Part shown: in pieces, positions 47,676-56,191 of the stretch | Layout: each line of letters begins with the position of its first letter | How positions within the stretch are numbered: the first letter of the stretch is position 1 | Origin: VAZQ01 sp963841105 | GTDB taxonomy: Bacteria; Pseudomonadota; Alphaproteobacteria; Rhizobiales; Xanthobacteraceae | Direction of reading: 5' to 3' | Length of the DNA stretch: 64,000 nucleotides | Assembly (NCBI GenBank): GCA_963841105.1 | Contig: CAWJCB010000041.1 | Location: 1-64,000, forward strand | Program-made: the position numbers and the translations under genes | The notes under the pieces: generated by a model | What the model was told of the DNA's origin: nothing | Database searches by the model: none | Seen by the model: only the letters and a program-made list of their open reading frames with translations

Positions 47676-47917
47676 TGTGATTGGATGATCAGGCGAAGGA
47701 AATGCTCAATGTTCGCAGCACTCAATCGGTAGGTCATGACAGCCATCTCCGTTGTCAAGTCTGCCGAGCGCAGGACAAGGAGGGCAGCCAACGCAAATAC
47801 TGGCACCGGTTGCATCAGTATGGTAGCGTTTGACGGGGCATGCGCAATGCACGCATCGGTGAAGTTTGGTTGACCATAATTGATCGCTAGCCGCAACGGG
47901 GAGAGAGGATGCGAATA
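47676..47917. promoter_or_regulatory. Divergent promoter region, NRPS versus DUF697/exporter genes
   Basis: 240 bases between the NRPS start and the plus-strand gene cluster, and the only gap from which both could be transcribed. I see no convincing -35/-10 pair or known operator (no Fur-like box). On the minus strand a short frame encoding MQPVPVFALAALLVLRSAD and 28 further residues ends at TGA overlapping the NRPS start (GTGA). The NRPS start has no strong ribosome-binding site, so coupling to this frame is conceivable. Confidence 0.5.
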
Positions 47918-48526
47918 ATGGCACAGGACACGACTGGACCTGGGACACCGGAAGGAAAAGATGCGGCGGAGGCTCCTACCGGCCCGGCCCCCATTCCCAT
48001 GTCGGACGCCGAGCGCGATGAGCTTGCATCGCAATTGGTCGACCGTCTTTCACTCTGGGCGGGAGCCGCCGGACTGATCCCGCTGCCGATCGTCAACACG
48101 GCAACAGTGGGCGGCATTCAACTTCATATGTTGCGCAAACTTTCACAGATTTACGGAGTTCCATTTTCCGAAAATCGGGGGAAATCGATTCTTGGCAGCA
48201 TAGCCGGGGCAATAATCCCGGCAAGCACTGCGACGGCCGCAAGTAGTTTCGTAAAGTTCGTGCCGGTTATCGGGACGGCGATCGGCCAGTTGACGATGGC
48301 CGCGGTCTCGGCGCCCGCCACCTGGGTGCTGGGCAAGGTTTTTATTCAGCATTTTGCTTCGGGCGGGACGCTGCTCGACTTCAATCCTCCGGACTACCGT
48401 GAGTTCATAAAAGCTCAGAGGGAGAGATGGGCGCTCCGAGCCGGAGCCCTGCCGCCTACTGCGCAACCCGCCACGCCTGCGGCCCACAGCTCATCGAGCA
48501 AGAACACGGCGACGACGAGTGCCTAA
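47918..48526 (+). CDS. DUF697 (YcjF-like) domain protein
   Basis: 202-aa protein. After an acidic/Pro-rich N-terminus comes the DUF697 pattern: SLWAGAAGLIPLPIVNTATVGGIQLHMLRKLSQIYGVPF, then glycine/alanine-rich helices (SIAGAIIPASTATAASSFVKF). It ends in a Thr/Ser/Ala-rich tail. DUF697 domains are membrane-associated and often partnered with GTPases; no GTPase is adjacent. ATG 47918 is 9 bases after AGAGG, better spaced than ATG 47909. First gene divergent from the NRPS. Confidence 0.82.
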   Translation: MAQDTTGPGTPEGKDAAEAPTGPAPIPMSDAERDELASQLVDRLSLWAGAAGLIPLPIVNTATVGGIQLHMLRKLSQIYGVPFSENRGKSILGSIAGAIIPASTATAASSFVKFVPVIGTAIGQLTMAAVSAPATWVLGKVFIQHFASGGTLLDFNPPDYREFIKAQRERWALRAGALPPTAQPATPAAHSSSSKNTATTSA

Positions 48527-48632
48527 TGCCGTGAAGTTGCGCCTTCGCGACGGCGCGGTCGCGCTCACACCGTGCGCGGTCGGCCAAGGAAGCGATTAGA
48601 CAACAAAAACCCGTAAGGAGACAGACGGCATA

Positions 48633-48830
48633 ATGGCCTTAACGATAGGAGTTCTGGTCTATCTGGTATTCTGCTTGCTCACTGGTCTGTGCGGGAGCCA
48701 ACGCCGAATCGGGTTCTTGGGCACATTCGTCATCTCGCTGTTCATCACTCCGGTAGTGATGCTGATCGTGCTGCTATTGACCGGTCCATCGCGAGAGGTC
48801 GAGTGGCGCCGGCGCCCACAGAGCGATTGA
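48633..48830 (+). CDS. Small two-span membrane protein
   Basis: 65-aa protein made of two hydrophobic segments (TIGVLVYLVFCLLTGLCG and GTFVISLFITPVVMLIVLLL) and a short basic tail REVEWRRRPQSD. AAGGAG lies 12 bases upstream of the ATG. Length and layout resemble small hypothetical membrane proteins; I do not recognise a family. Between the DUF697 gene and the peptide exporter, so possibly part of the same unit. Confidence 0.65.
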   Translation: MALTIGVLVYLVFCLLTGLCGSQRRIGFLGTFVISLFITPVVMLIVLLLTGPSREVEWRRRPQSD

Positions 48831-48919
48831 GTGCTCGCATCGTGGAATGCCCCTCGCTTCTTCTTCCTGTCAGGCGGGATTGGCGCCACGCCGGCGCGTG
48901 AACCCATCGTATTGCACTA

Positions 48920-50563
48920 ATGTCTTTTTTCCAGCTTGTTCGCCGCGAGATGCAGGGCTCTCTGCGTCGCCTCGTCATCATGGGCGGCCTGGGAGGTGTC
49001 AGCAGCGCATCCGTGTTGGCCGCCATCAACACCGGAGCGCAGGCTGCGGATAGTGGCAAGCCCAGTCTCTGGTCGGCGATGCTGTTCATCGTCGCCGTGT
49101 TTCTATTCGTCAAGACGCAGAGCTATCTGCTGCTTACCACGACAGCCGAAGTCGAAGCGATCATCCACCGCCTGCGCATCCGCCTGATGGACCATGTGCG
49201 GCACTCCGAGTTGCTTCCGCTCGATGGAATCGGACGGGCGGCAATCGTGGCGGCCGCCACCAAGGAGACTGCGACCCTCACGCAAGCGAGCACCACTCTC
49301 GCCTTCGCTGGGCAGGGGGCCGTTCTCATCTTCTTTGTTGCAATCTACGTTGCCTACCTATCCCTTTTGGCTTTTGCGCTCAGCGTCATCATCGTGGGCA
49401 TCGCGGCCGCGCTGTTCCAGGCCAGGAATCGACAACTCGCTATCGCCGCACGCGAAACGGCTGAATGGGAGAATCGGCTGTTCAATCGGCTGATGGACCT
49501 CCTGGAGGGGTTCAAAGAAGTGCGGCTCAACAGCGCGCGCAGCGAAGACCTATATGAGGATGTTATCGAAGTCTCCAGGACCGCCGCCAACATCAAGATT
49601 CGCACACAGGCTGAAACCTTCCGTCGCATGGTGCTTTTACAGAGTTCGATGTATGCCATGCTTGGCGCCATCGTATTCGTCGTTCCCGTGATCAGCGATA
49701 CCCTCGGCGGGGCGTCAATTGCGAAAACGGTGACCGCGCTGGTGTTTGTTCTAAGCCCGTGTTTCGGGTTGGTGCAGTCGATCCCTATCTTGGCAGCCGC
49801 AAACGCCGCGGCGGACAACATCGAGCGACTGGAGGCGGCGCTGTCGGCAACCGTTGCGCACGCGCAAATCGGCTCTGCGGAGCCTGCGATGCGGTTCGAG
49901 AAGATCGAGATGCGCAACATCGCCTTCAGGTATGTCGAGAGGACCACCGAATCCGTCTTCAAGGTTGGCCCCGTGGATTTCAGCTTGCGCTCTGGCGACC
50001 TCGTGTTCATCACCGGCGGAAACGGTTCCGGGAAATCAACTTTCTTGAAGCTGCTCGCCAGCCTTTACAAGCCTGATTCAGGGGAAATCACGTTTGACGG
50101 GATCCTTGTAACGGACAACACGCGCGAAGCTTATCGGCAATTGTTCTCTGCGATCTTTGTGGACTACCATTTGTTTCAGCGGCTCTATGGGATTGCCGAT
50201 CCCGATTCGAGGGAAATCGACCGGTTGCTGTCGCAATTCCGATTGCTGGACAAGACCCGCCTCGATCAACGCGAGTTCAACACCGTCGACCTGTCGACTG
50301 GCCAGCGCAAGCGTCTCGCGTTGATCGTGAGCCTGCTCGAGAAGCGACCAATCCTGCTTTTGGATGAATGGGCGGCCGACCAGGACCCGGAATTTCGCCG
50401 CAAATTCTATTTCGATCTTCTGCCGGAATTGCATCGGGCGGGCGCAACGGTGGTCGCGGTATCGCACGACGACCGTTATCTCGACGAAATCGACGTACCT
50501 GCTCGCAGGTTACGTATGGATGAAGGCCGTTTCGTCGAGCAACCTTCGATGGAGAACGGTTGA
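48920..50563 (+). CDS. Cyclic peptide export ABC transporter (SyrD/PvdE type)
   Basis: 547-aa half-transporter with a membrane domain of about six spans in the first 300 residues and a C-terminal ATPase. Walker A is GGNGSGKST, the signature LSTGQRKR, Walker B RPILLLDEWAADQD and the switch His VSHDD. The LSTGQ signature and DEWAADQDP are typical of the SyrD/PvdE family, which exports NRPS lipopeptides and siderophores to periplasm or medium. Divergent from the NRPS, so it is the expected exporter of the product. Ends overlapping the SPFH gene by one base. Confidence 0.92.
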   Translation: MSFFQLVRREMQGSLRRLVIMGGLGGVSSASVLAAINTGAQAADSGKPSLWSAMLFIVAVFLFVKTQSYLLLTTTAEVEAIIHRLRIRLMDHVRHSELLPLDGIGRAAIVAAATKETATLTQASTTLAFAGQGAVLIFFVAIYVAYLSLLAFALSVIIVGIAAALFQARNRQLAIAARETAEWENRLFNRLMDLLEGFKEVRLNSARSEDLYEDVIEVSRTAANIKIRTQAETFRRMVLLQSSMYAMLGAIVFVVPVISDTLGGASIAKTVTALVFVLSPCFGLVQSIPILAAANAAADNIERLEAALSATVAHAQIGSAEPAMRFEKIEMRNIAFRYVERTTESVFKVGPVDFSLRSGDLVFITGGNGSGKSTFLKLLASLYKPDSGEITFDGILVTDNTREAYRQLFSAIFVDYHLFQRLYGIADPDSREIDRLLSQFRLLDKTRLDQREFNTVDLSTGQRKRLALIVSLLEKRPILLLDEWAADQDPEFRRKFYFDLLPELHRAGATVVAVSHDDRYLDEIDVPARRLRMDEGRFVEQPSMENG

Positions 50564-51819
50564 TGAAGGCGTATCTCATCTCTGCTGACAACAAGCCGTC
50601 CCCGGGCCCAACGCGACGTGCGTGGTGGCGCTTCGTCGAGCGTCACCTGCCGATCGTCATTATCTATTTGATGGTCATCACGCTCGTCGCGATCGTGCTC
50701 GCGCCGCATGTATTGGTGACTGTTCCAAGCGGCTCCATCGGAGTCGTTTGGAAGCGGTTCGGCGGTGGCACTGTGCTCGATCCGCGTCAGCTGAGGGACG
50801 AGGGGCTGCGTTTCATTTGGCCCTGGAACAAATTGTTTCTTTATGACCTGAGATTGCAGTCGGCGACGGAGACCTACAACGCAATCTCCAGAGACGGCAT
50901 AAGCCTGACAGCGTCCATCAACATCCGATATCGACTAAAGCGGGAGTCCATACCGCAGCTCCATCAATCGATCGGACCGGATTATGTCAATGCCCTCGTC
51001 GTTCCAGAAATCGGCAATCGGATGCGCGAGGTCATCGCGGAATATACCGCGGAAGATGTCTATTCCACGAAACGTTCAGAGATCCAGGACAAGATCCGCC
51101 GGCGCGCCGAGGCCATGCTGGGCGAGAAGATGATGGAACGCTCAGAGAGCGAGGACTACGCGCCTTATGTGATCCCGCTCTACGCCATGCTCAACTTGAT
51201 CGACACCCTAATTCTCGGGATTGAGCTGCCAACCGCCGTTGTCACGGCCATCAATCGCAAGATCGAGCAGTATTATATCTCCGAGGAATACAAATTCCGG
51301 GTGGCTCGCGAAATACGAGAGTCGGAACGCAAGAAGATTGAAGCGGAAGGGGTCGCCGAATTCCAGCGCATTGTCAGCCAGGGCATCTCTGATTCCTACC
51401 TGCGATGGCGCGGCATCGAGGCGACGCTTCAGCTGGCGCAATCTTCCAATTCAAAGATCGTTATCGTCGGAAACAGCAAAGACGGGTTGCCGATCATACT
51501 GGGAGGCGCGGATACGGTTGCGCCGGCGCCACCGTCTACGGGAAACGGAGACGCGACTGCCAAGGAAAGGGCGACGGCGGCAACTCCCTCTCCACCGGCC
51601 GAGAAAATCCCCTCCGATACGCTCTCGAAGCCGGCGGAAAAGACGCCGTCTACCCAGCCTCCGGAAGCGCAGCACCTGAAATATCCGTTCTCGCTGAGCC
51701 TGTCGGATATCGAGGCGATTTTCTCGCGACTGACCGGAGCGGGCCAGCCAGCCCCGGCGGCGACGAGCCCGTCGGACGGCAGTTCTTCAAAGCAGCCCTC
51801 TGGCGAACAGAAGCACTGA
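50563..51819 (+). CDS. SPFH/prohibitin-type membrane protein
   Basis: 418-aa protein. One N-terminal membrane span (LPIVIIYLMVITLVAIVLAPHVLV) is followed by an SPFH/band-7 domain (VPSGSIGVVWKRFGGGTVLD, then SLTASINIRYRL, VVPEIGNRMREVIAEYTAEDVY). A charged coiled-coil region follows (KFRVAREIRESERKKIEAEGVAEFQRIV), and then a Pro/Ala/Thr-rich tail. Its ATG shares a base with the exporter stop (TGATG), implying translational coupling. SPFH proteins organise membrane microdomains; a role in placing the exporter is only an inference. Confidence 0.87.
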   Translation: MKAYLISADNKPSPGPTRRAWWRFVERHLPIVIIYLMVITLVAIVLAPHVLVTVPSGSIGVVWKRFGGGTVLDPRQLRDEGLRFIWPWNKLFLYDLRLQSATETYNAISRDGISLTASINIRYRLKRESIPQLHQSIGPDYVNALVVPEIGNRMREVIAEYTAEDVYSTKRSEIQDKIRRRAEAMLGEKMMERSESEDYAPYVIPLYAMLNLIDTLILGIELPTAVVTAINRKIEQYYISEEYKFRVAREIRESERKKIEAEGVAEFQRIVSQGISDSYLRWRGIEATLQLAQSSNSKIVIVGNSKDGLPIILGGADTVAPAPPSTGNGDATAKERATAATPSPPAEKIPSDTLSKPAEKTPSTQPPEAQHLKYPFSLSLSDIEAIFSRLTGAGQPAPAATSPSDGSSSKQPSGEQKH

Positions 51820-51849
51820 ACGATCGCGCAGAAACCCACAACGGCTCGG

Positions 51850-53644
51850 TCAGCCTCGAAGCTGATCGACCATCGTCGTCATCGCTCGCTGCACCCGGTT
51901 CCGCAGGTTTTGCTCTTCCGCGGGCAAATCAACCCCATCCATGAAATAAATCGATTCGCTCACACTATCGCAGGTAACGCTGAGAGTTGTTTGGAGAGGC
52001 GGAGCAATGTTCGCGGCGGAGAACACTTTATTCGATACCGCGTAGAGCTTTCCCAGCGCCTTGGCTTTCTTTCGTATCTCAGTCGCCACCTCGACGGCAT
52101 CGCCAGCGGCGATGATCAGTTCGGCGGTTTGCCCGAGCTTGCTCAGGGCGACGCGGCCAGCGTGAATGCTGACCGAGATTTCCGCCCGGCATCCCCATTC
52201 CTTTCCTAGCCGGTCGTTGATGTCGAGAAGGGATCGCTCGATCTCTGCAGTGGCGGAGAGCGCGGCACGACAGGCACGGTCGAGATCGCCGGAAAGGCCG
52301 AACAAGGCGAATATGCTGTCGTGCTCGACATAACAGATCGTTCCGCCCGCCCTGCGGATAGCATGACAGGCGCTCTCGGCATATCGTTTGAACGCAAACA
52401 ACACGTCATGCGCCAGGTGCTCGCGCGCGAGAATCTTTGCTGTTGGAAAAGTCGCAGAATAACAGGACCGCGTCCCTTTCATTCTCAATCGCGGCCGGTT
52501 GCGCGCGGTAGATTGGACGCTCCGAAAGCACCAGCGGCGAGACCACGATGTCGCCCTTCGGCCGGAGCTGACAAGCCAGCCGCACATCAGGGTCCGACGC
52601 GATTCGTTGCAAAGTGGCACGCTCCTCGGAGCTCGGCTCGGGGCACGCGCCAGCGCCACTGATGACGCGAATACGGCAGGTGGAGCATCTCGCCCGGCCG
52701 CCACAACTGGAGGCATGCGCGAGGTGAAACGCGCGACTTGCCTCCAGCACGGACCATCCCCGCGGAACCTGCACTTTGCGGGCGGGATAGGTAATGGTGA
52801 TGAGGCCACGCCGCTGCCGTTCGACCATCAGTCGCACCGCCCGGGCGGTGAACGTCGCGGCGATCAGCCCCACGTAGCCCCAGATCAACCCGTCCAACCA
52901 TCGCTGCATCTTGGCGTGGGTCGCGCGCGCTTCGGCGCTGAGGGGCTCGGCCTCTTCTATTTGTTGCGCAGCCGAGCGGCGCGTGATGTCGCGCCCCATC
53001 GTGACAAATCCGAGGGCGGAAAGAACCGGCAACAGCAGGGCGATCGCGAACAGCGCGAACTGCATCTGCCGCCACCACCAGCGATGCCGGAAGGCGAAAT
53101 GCAGGCCCAGGCAACCATGCAGCCAACCCGGGGCAAGCAGACCAATTTGGCGCCATTCCGAGTTGGACGCCCATAGTTCATTGACAATCCTTCCATAGGT
53201 GGGCGACGAGCCCAGCACCTCGAATTCCAGCCGGGTCCCCGTGAAATGCCCCATCAGCAGAACCGGCAGCCAGAGGCCGAGCCCGATGCGCAAAAGCTCG
53301 AGCGGCGGCAGCCGGAAGGTGCGCCGTTCGTATATGGCCCAAAAGGCGAGCAGAAAATGCACCGCGAAGGCGCCGTAAAGCAAAATGGTCCCGCCGCGGC
53401 TTGACCAGAACTGCGCGCTGACAATCAACCCCTCTTCAGCGACATCAAGGGAAAGCAGGCCGATTGCATGGTTGGTAAGGTGCGTCGCCAGGTAAGCCAG
53501 CATCACGAGGCCTGACGCGAGCCGCAGATCGCGCCGAGTGATGCGAGAAAATCCATGCAGGATATCACCGATGTCGCGGTTCAGCGCAACCAGCGCTTGG
53601 TGAACAGTCGCAGCTTTCTCTGTCGTGGCTCGCTCCTTGCCCAA
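51850..53644 (-). CDS. 2Fe-2S ferredoxin-adenylate/guanylate cyclase fusion (one frame error)
   Basis: 597-aa fusion after correction. N-terminal membrane region with several spans (RLASGLVMLAYLATHLTNHA, GTILLYGAFAVHFLLAFWA, and more to about residue 280), then a ferredoxin domain with cluster ligands in SSCGGRARCSTC and LACQL, then a class III cyclase domain (DAVLLFCDF, AELIIAAGDAVEVATEI). The frame breaks at an AAA run (52436-52438): one base less gives CDFSNSKILAREHLAHDV. This layout occurs in rhizobial cyclases. Whether all metal and base-binding residues of an active cyclase are present is uncertain: the second metal Asp is not obvious. Convergent with the SPFH gene. Confidence 0.85.
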
Positions 53645-54245
53645 CGTCTCCGCCCACTCCTAAAGATCGGGGATATTGCGCCGTCCAGTGACTGGCCGCA
53701 AATGGCCCGGACGGACCCAGTCAAATGAGAAGCGCATGGATATTGTGCTCGATCCCCCCGCGGGAGGACAAGCCATCCGTCCAACCATTCGGCAAGACAA
53801 GCTGACGAACCGGGGATGCGCCAATGAAAAAACTTGCATTCGATAGTTACGGTTGAAGCTCAACGAATTCAATTTTTCCCCACGCGCCCAATTTCTCTCT
53901 CACCACCACACCCACGCCTGGTATCGCCTGGGCCACCGCCAACCCTTTTCAACATCGGCCTCGCTGGCAACAGCATTTCCGACTGCGGTCGCTCCAGCAT
54001 CCGCGTGCCAATAATGCAGGCGCAATCCGCACGTCCAAAGCTCAGGCTGCCTCATATCGGCGGGAAAAGATTCCGACGTTCTTCGGTTCTTTCTTTCAGC
54101 GCGAAGCTCTTGTCCCCCGCAGCTCTGACACGTGTCATTTAACCCTCCGTCCACAGAAGATCGGGCAAATTTTTGCGCTCCATGTCCAACCTGCTTTCAT
54201 GTGTATACCCTATTTCAATCGATCGTCGGGTAGCATCACCCTAGC
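53645..54245. other. Intergenic stretch with no confident gene
   Basis: About 600 bases between the cyclase start and the permease gene. Two overlapping short frames on opposite strands exist (53834-54142 plus, 53900-54154 minus, the latter with a CQSCGG motif), but neither has a clear ribosome-binding site or recognisable family. No palindromic repeat is evident. Confidence 0.5.
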
Positions 54246-55016
54246 TTGTCGCTGCAGCATCACCCGGCCTCTCTCGAAGATCGCGGGGCGCAATTGTTCA
54301 ACACGCTGCATGTTGCGGTTTTTGGCATAGTCACTGCCGCTGGCCTGATCCGCGGAATCACCGGATTTGGCGGGTCAATGGTCATGGCTCCGCCTCTAAG
54401 TCTCCTGATCGGCCCGGCACCCACGGTCGTGATCGCGCTCGCATTGGAGGCCGTCGCGGCAATCACGATACTTCCTGCTGCGGTGGGCAGGGTCCAGTGG
54501 AAGATCGTCGGTCTTTTGACGCTGCCGTCGCTCGCTACCGTTCCGCTGGGATGCTATCTCCTGACCAATCTCGATGCCCAATTGACGCGACGATTGATGG
54601 CGGGCAGCGTGGTCCTGTTCAGTGTGGCCATGCTCGCGGGTTTTCGATATGTCGGGCATCCTCGTCCCGCGACATCCATTGCACTCGGTGGCCTGAGCGG
54701 GCTCCTGCTCGGAGCCACCAGCATCGGCGCTCCACCGGTGATCCTCTATCTCCTATCGGGGCCGGATCCGCACGCGGTGACGCGTGCGAATCTCATTGTC
54801 TTTATCACGATAGTTTCAATAGCCGGCCTGACAGCGCTGTGGGCAAACGGATTGATCACGACACCTCTCGTCGTGGGCGCGATCACACTGACAATTCCAT
54901 ATCTCACAGCCGCATGGGCCGGCAGCAAGCTGTTTTCCCGACTTAGCGATCTCGGCTTCCGGCGTATCGCCCTGGTCCTGATGCTGGTGACGGGAGCGGT
55001 GACGTTCGTCCTGTAG
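54246..55016 (+). CDS. TauE/SafE (TSUP) family permease
   Basis: 256-aa membrane protein with about seven spans. The family repeat is visible in the two halves: GLIRGITGFGGSMVMAPPLSLLIG near residue 38-61 and GGLSGLLLGATSIGAPPVILYLLSG near 146-170. Members export or import sulfite, sulfoacetate or other organic anions. TTG 54246 is the first in-frame start; a later start before LFNTLHVAVFG is possible. Convergent with the BKACE gene. Confidence 0.85.
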   Translation: MSLQHHPASLEDRGAQLFNTLHVAVFGIVTAAGLIRGITGFGGSMVMAPPLSLLIGPAPTVVIALALEAVAAITILPAAVGRVQWKIVGLLTLPSLATVPLGCYLLTNLDAQLTRRLMAGSVVLFSVAMLAGFRYVGHPRPATSIALGGLSGLLLGATSIGAPPVILYLLSGPDPHAVTRANLIVFITIVSIAGLTALWANGLITTPLVVGAITLTIPYLTAAWAGSKLFSRLSDLGFRRIALVLMLVTGAVTFVL

Positions 55017-55037
55017 CGCAGCGCGTGCAAATGAACA

Positions 55038-55952
55038 TCATGCGCGCGACGGCGGCCGCTGCGGCGCCGGGCCAAGATGCATCAACTCGCGCGCCTCTTC
55101 AGGTGTGGCGATCTCGCGACCGAGCTCGCGCACGATGCGTGCTGCGCGTTCCACAAGTTGCGCATTGCTGACCGCCAGCACGCCGTGGCTGAAATAGACG
55201 TTATCCTCCATACCGACGCGGATATTGCCGCCGAGCGCCAGCGCCATGGCGCTCAGCGGCAATTGATGTTTGCCAATGCTGACCGTCTGCCAGGATGAGC
55301 CGTCGGGGATGGCGTCCAGCATCGCCAGCAGGTTTGCCGGCGTCGCCGGAATCGCGCCCTTGATGCCGAGCACGAAGCTGAAATGCAGCGGCGGCTCCAG
55401 CGCACCGCGCTCCACCAGATCGATGGCATTCTGGATGTGGCTCAGGTCATAAACCTCAAGCTCGTTGCGGATGCCGCGCTTCTTGCAGCCGCTTACGAAT
55501 TCGGTGTTCCATTTTTTCGAGTTGGGGAACAGGAACTCGGTGTTCTTGTGCTCGAAATGGAAGGTGCCGAGGTTGAGCGTGAGCTGATCTGGCTGTGGGC
55601 GGATGTTGAGCAGGTTCATCCGCTCTTCCAGCGTGAACGGCTCGCCTTCCACCTTCGGATCCTCGTAGCGCAGGCCGATGCCGTTGCCGACCTGGGTGAT
55701 CATGCCCGGGCACTGTGACATCACCCCTTCGATGACTTCGCCATAGACGTCGAGATCGGCGGTGGTCACGCCGCGCCTGTCGCGCACATGCATGTGGGCG
55801 ACCGTCGCGCCGGCGTTATAGCAGTCACGGAAGTTCTGGATGATATCCCTGGGTTGTTCAGGCAGTGCCGGGTTCGATTCTCGCCCGTGCAGGCCGCCGG
55901 TCGGGGCGATGGTGATGACGACTTTGCCAGGATTGATCAGATTGGGCTTCAT
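55038..55952 (-). CDS. BKACE family beta-keto acid cleavage enzyme
   Basis: 304-aa TIM-barrel enzyme (DUF849) that condenses a beta-keto acid with acetyl-CoA to give acetoacetate and a CoA ester. The first strand (VVITIAPTGGLHGRESNPALPEQPRDI) and the Zn-ligand motif AHMHVRD are conserved; the other Zn-site and CoA residues are less clear. Final ligand region GGNIRVGMEDNVYFSHGVLA is typical. ATG 55952 follows GAGAGGG by about 9 bases and fits the family N-terminus. Divergent from the ABC importer genes, so it may act on the imported compound. Confidence 0.9.
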   Translation of the reverse strand: MKPNLINPGKVVITIAPTGGLHGRESNPALPEQPRDIIQNFRDCYNAGATVAHMHVRDRRGVTTADLDVYGEVIEGVMSQCPGMITQVGNGIGLRYEDPKVEGEPFTLEERMNLLNIRPQPDQLTLNLGTFHFEHKNTEFLFPNSKKWNTEFVSGCKKRGIRNELEVYDLSHIQNAIDLVERGALEPPLHFSFVLGIKGAIPATPANLLAMLDAIPDGSSWQTVSIGKHQLPLSAMALALGGNIRVGMEDNVYFSHGVLAVSNAQLVERAARIVRELGREIATPEEARELMHLGPAPQRPPSRA

Positions 55953-56191
55953 GTCGCGTTTCCCTCTCACGTGCCCCTTGTATGAAGAAATTCCATTTTC
56001 GGGCATGTCCCATGGCGTGAGACAACCGGCTGTCCCCTGCGTTGCGGTCTTGACCCTGATTTAGAAGCACATGAATATTCTCGCTCAATCAAGAGAAAAA
56101 CGCATCGAAGGGGAGCTTGCCGTTAGTAGTGCACCGTGCACCGACTTTGGCCAGCTTGCCGTTTTCGATCAGAACGTGGGAGGACACAGCC

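Noticed and set aside
47672..48034. 120-aa minus-strand gene upstream of the NRPS
   Set aside because: Overlaps the start of the well-supported DUF697 gene and shows no family; only its last part is kept as a possible leader frame.
53834..54154. Small genes in the 53,645-54,245 gap
   Set aside because: Two conflicting frames on opposite strands with weak starts and no recognisable domain.
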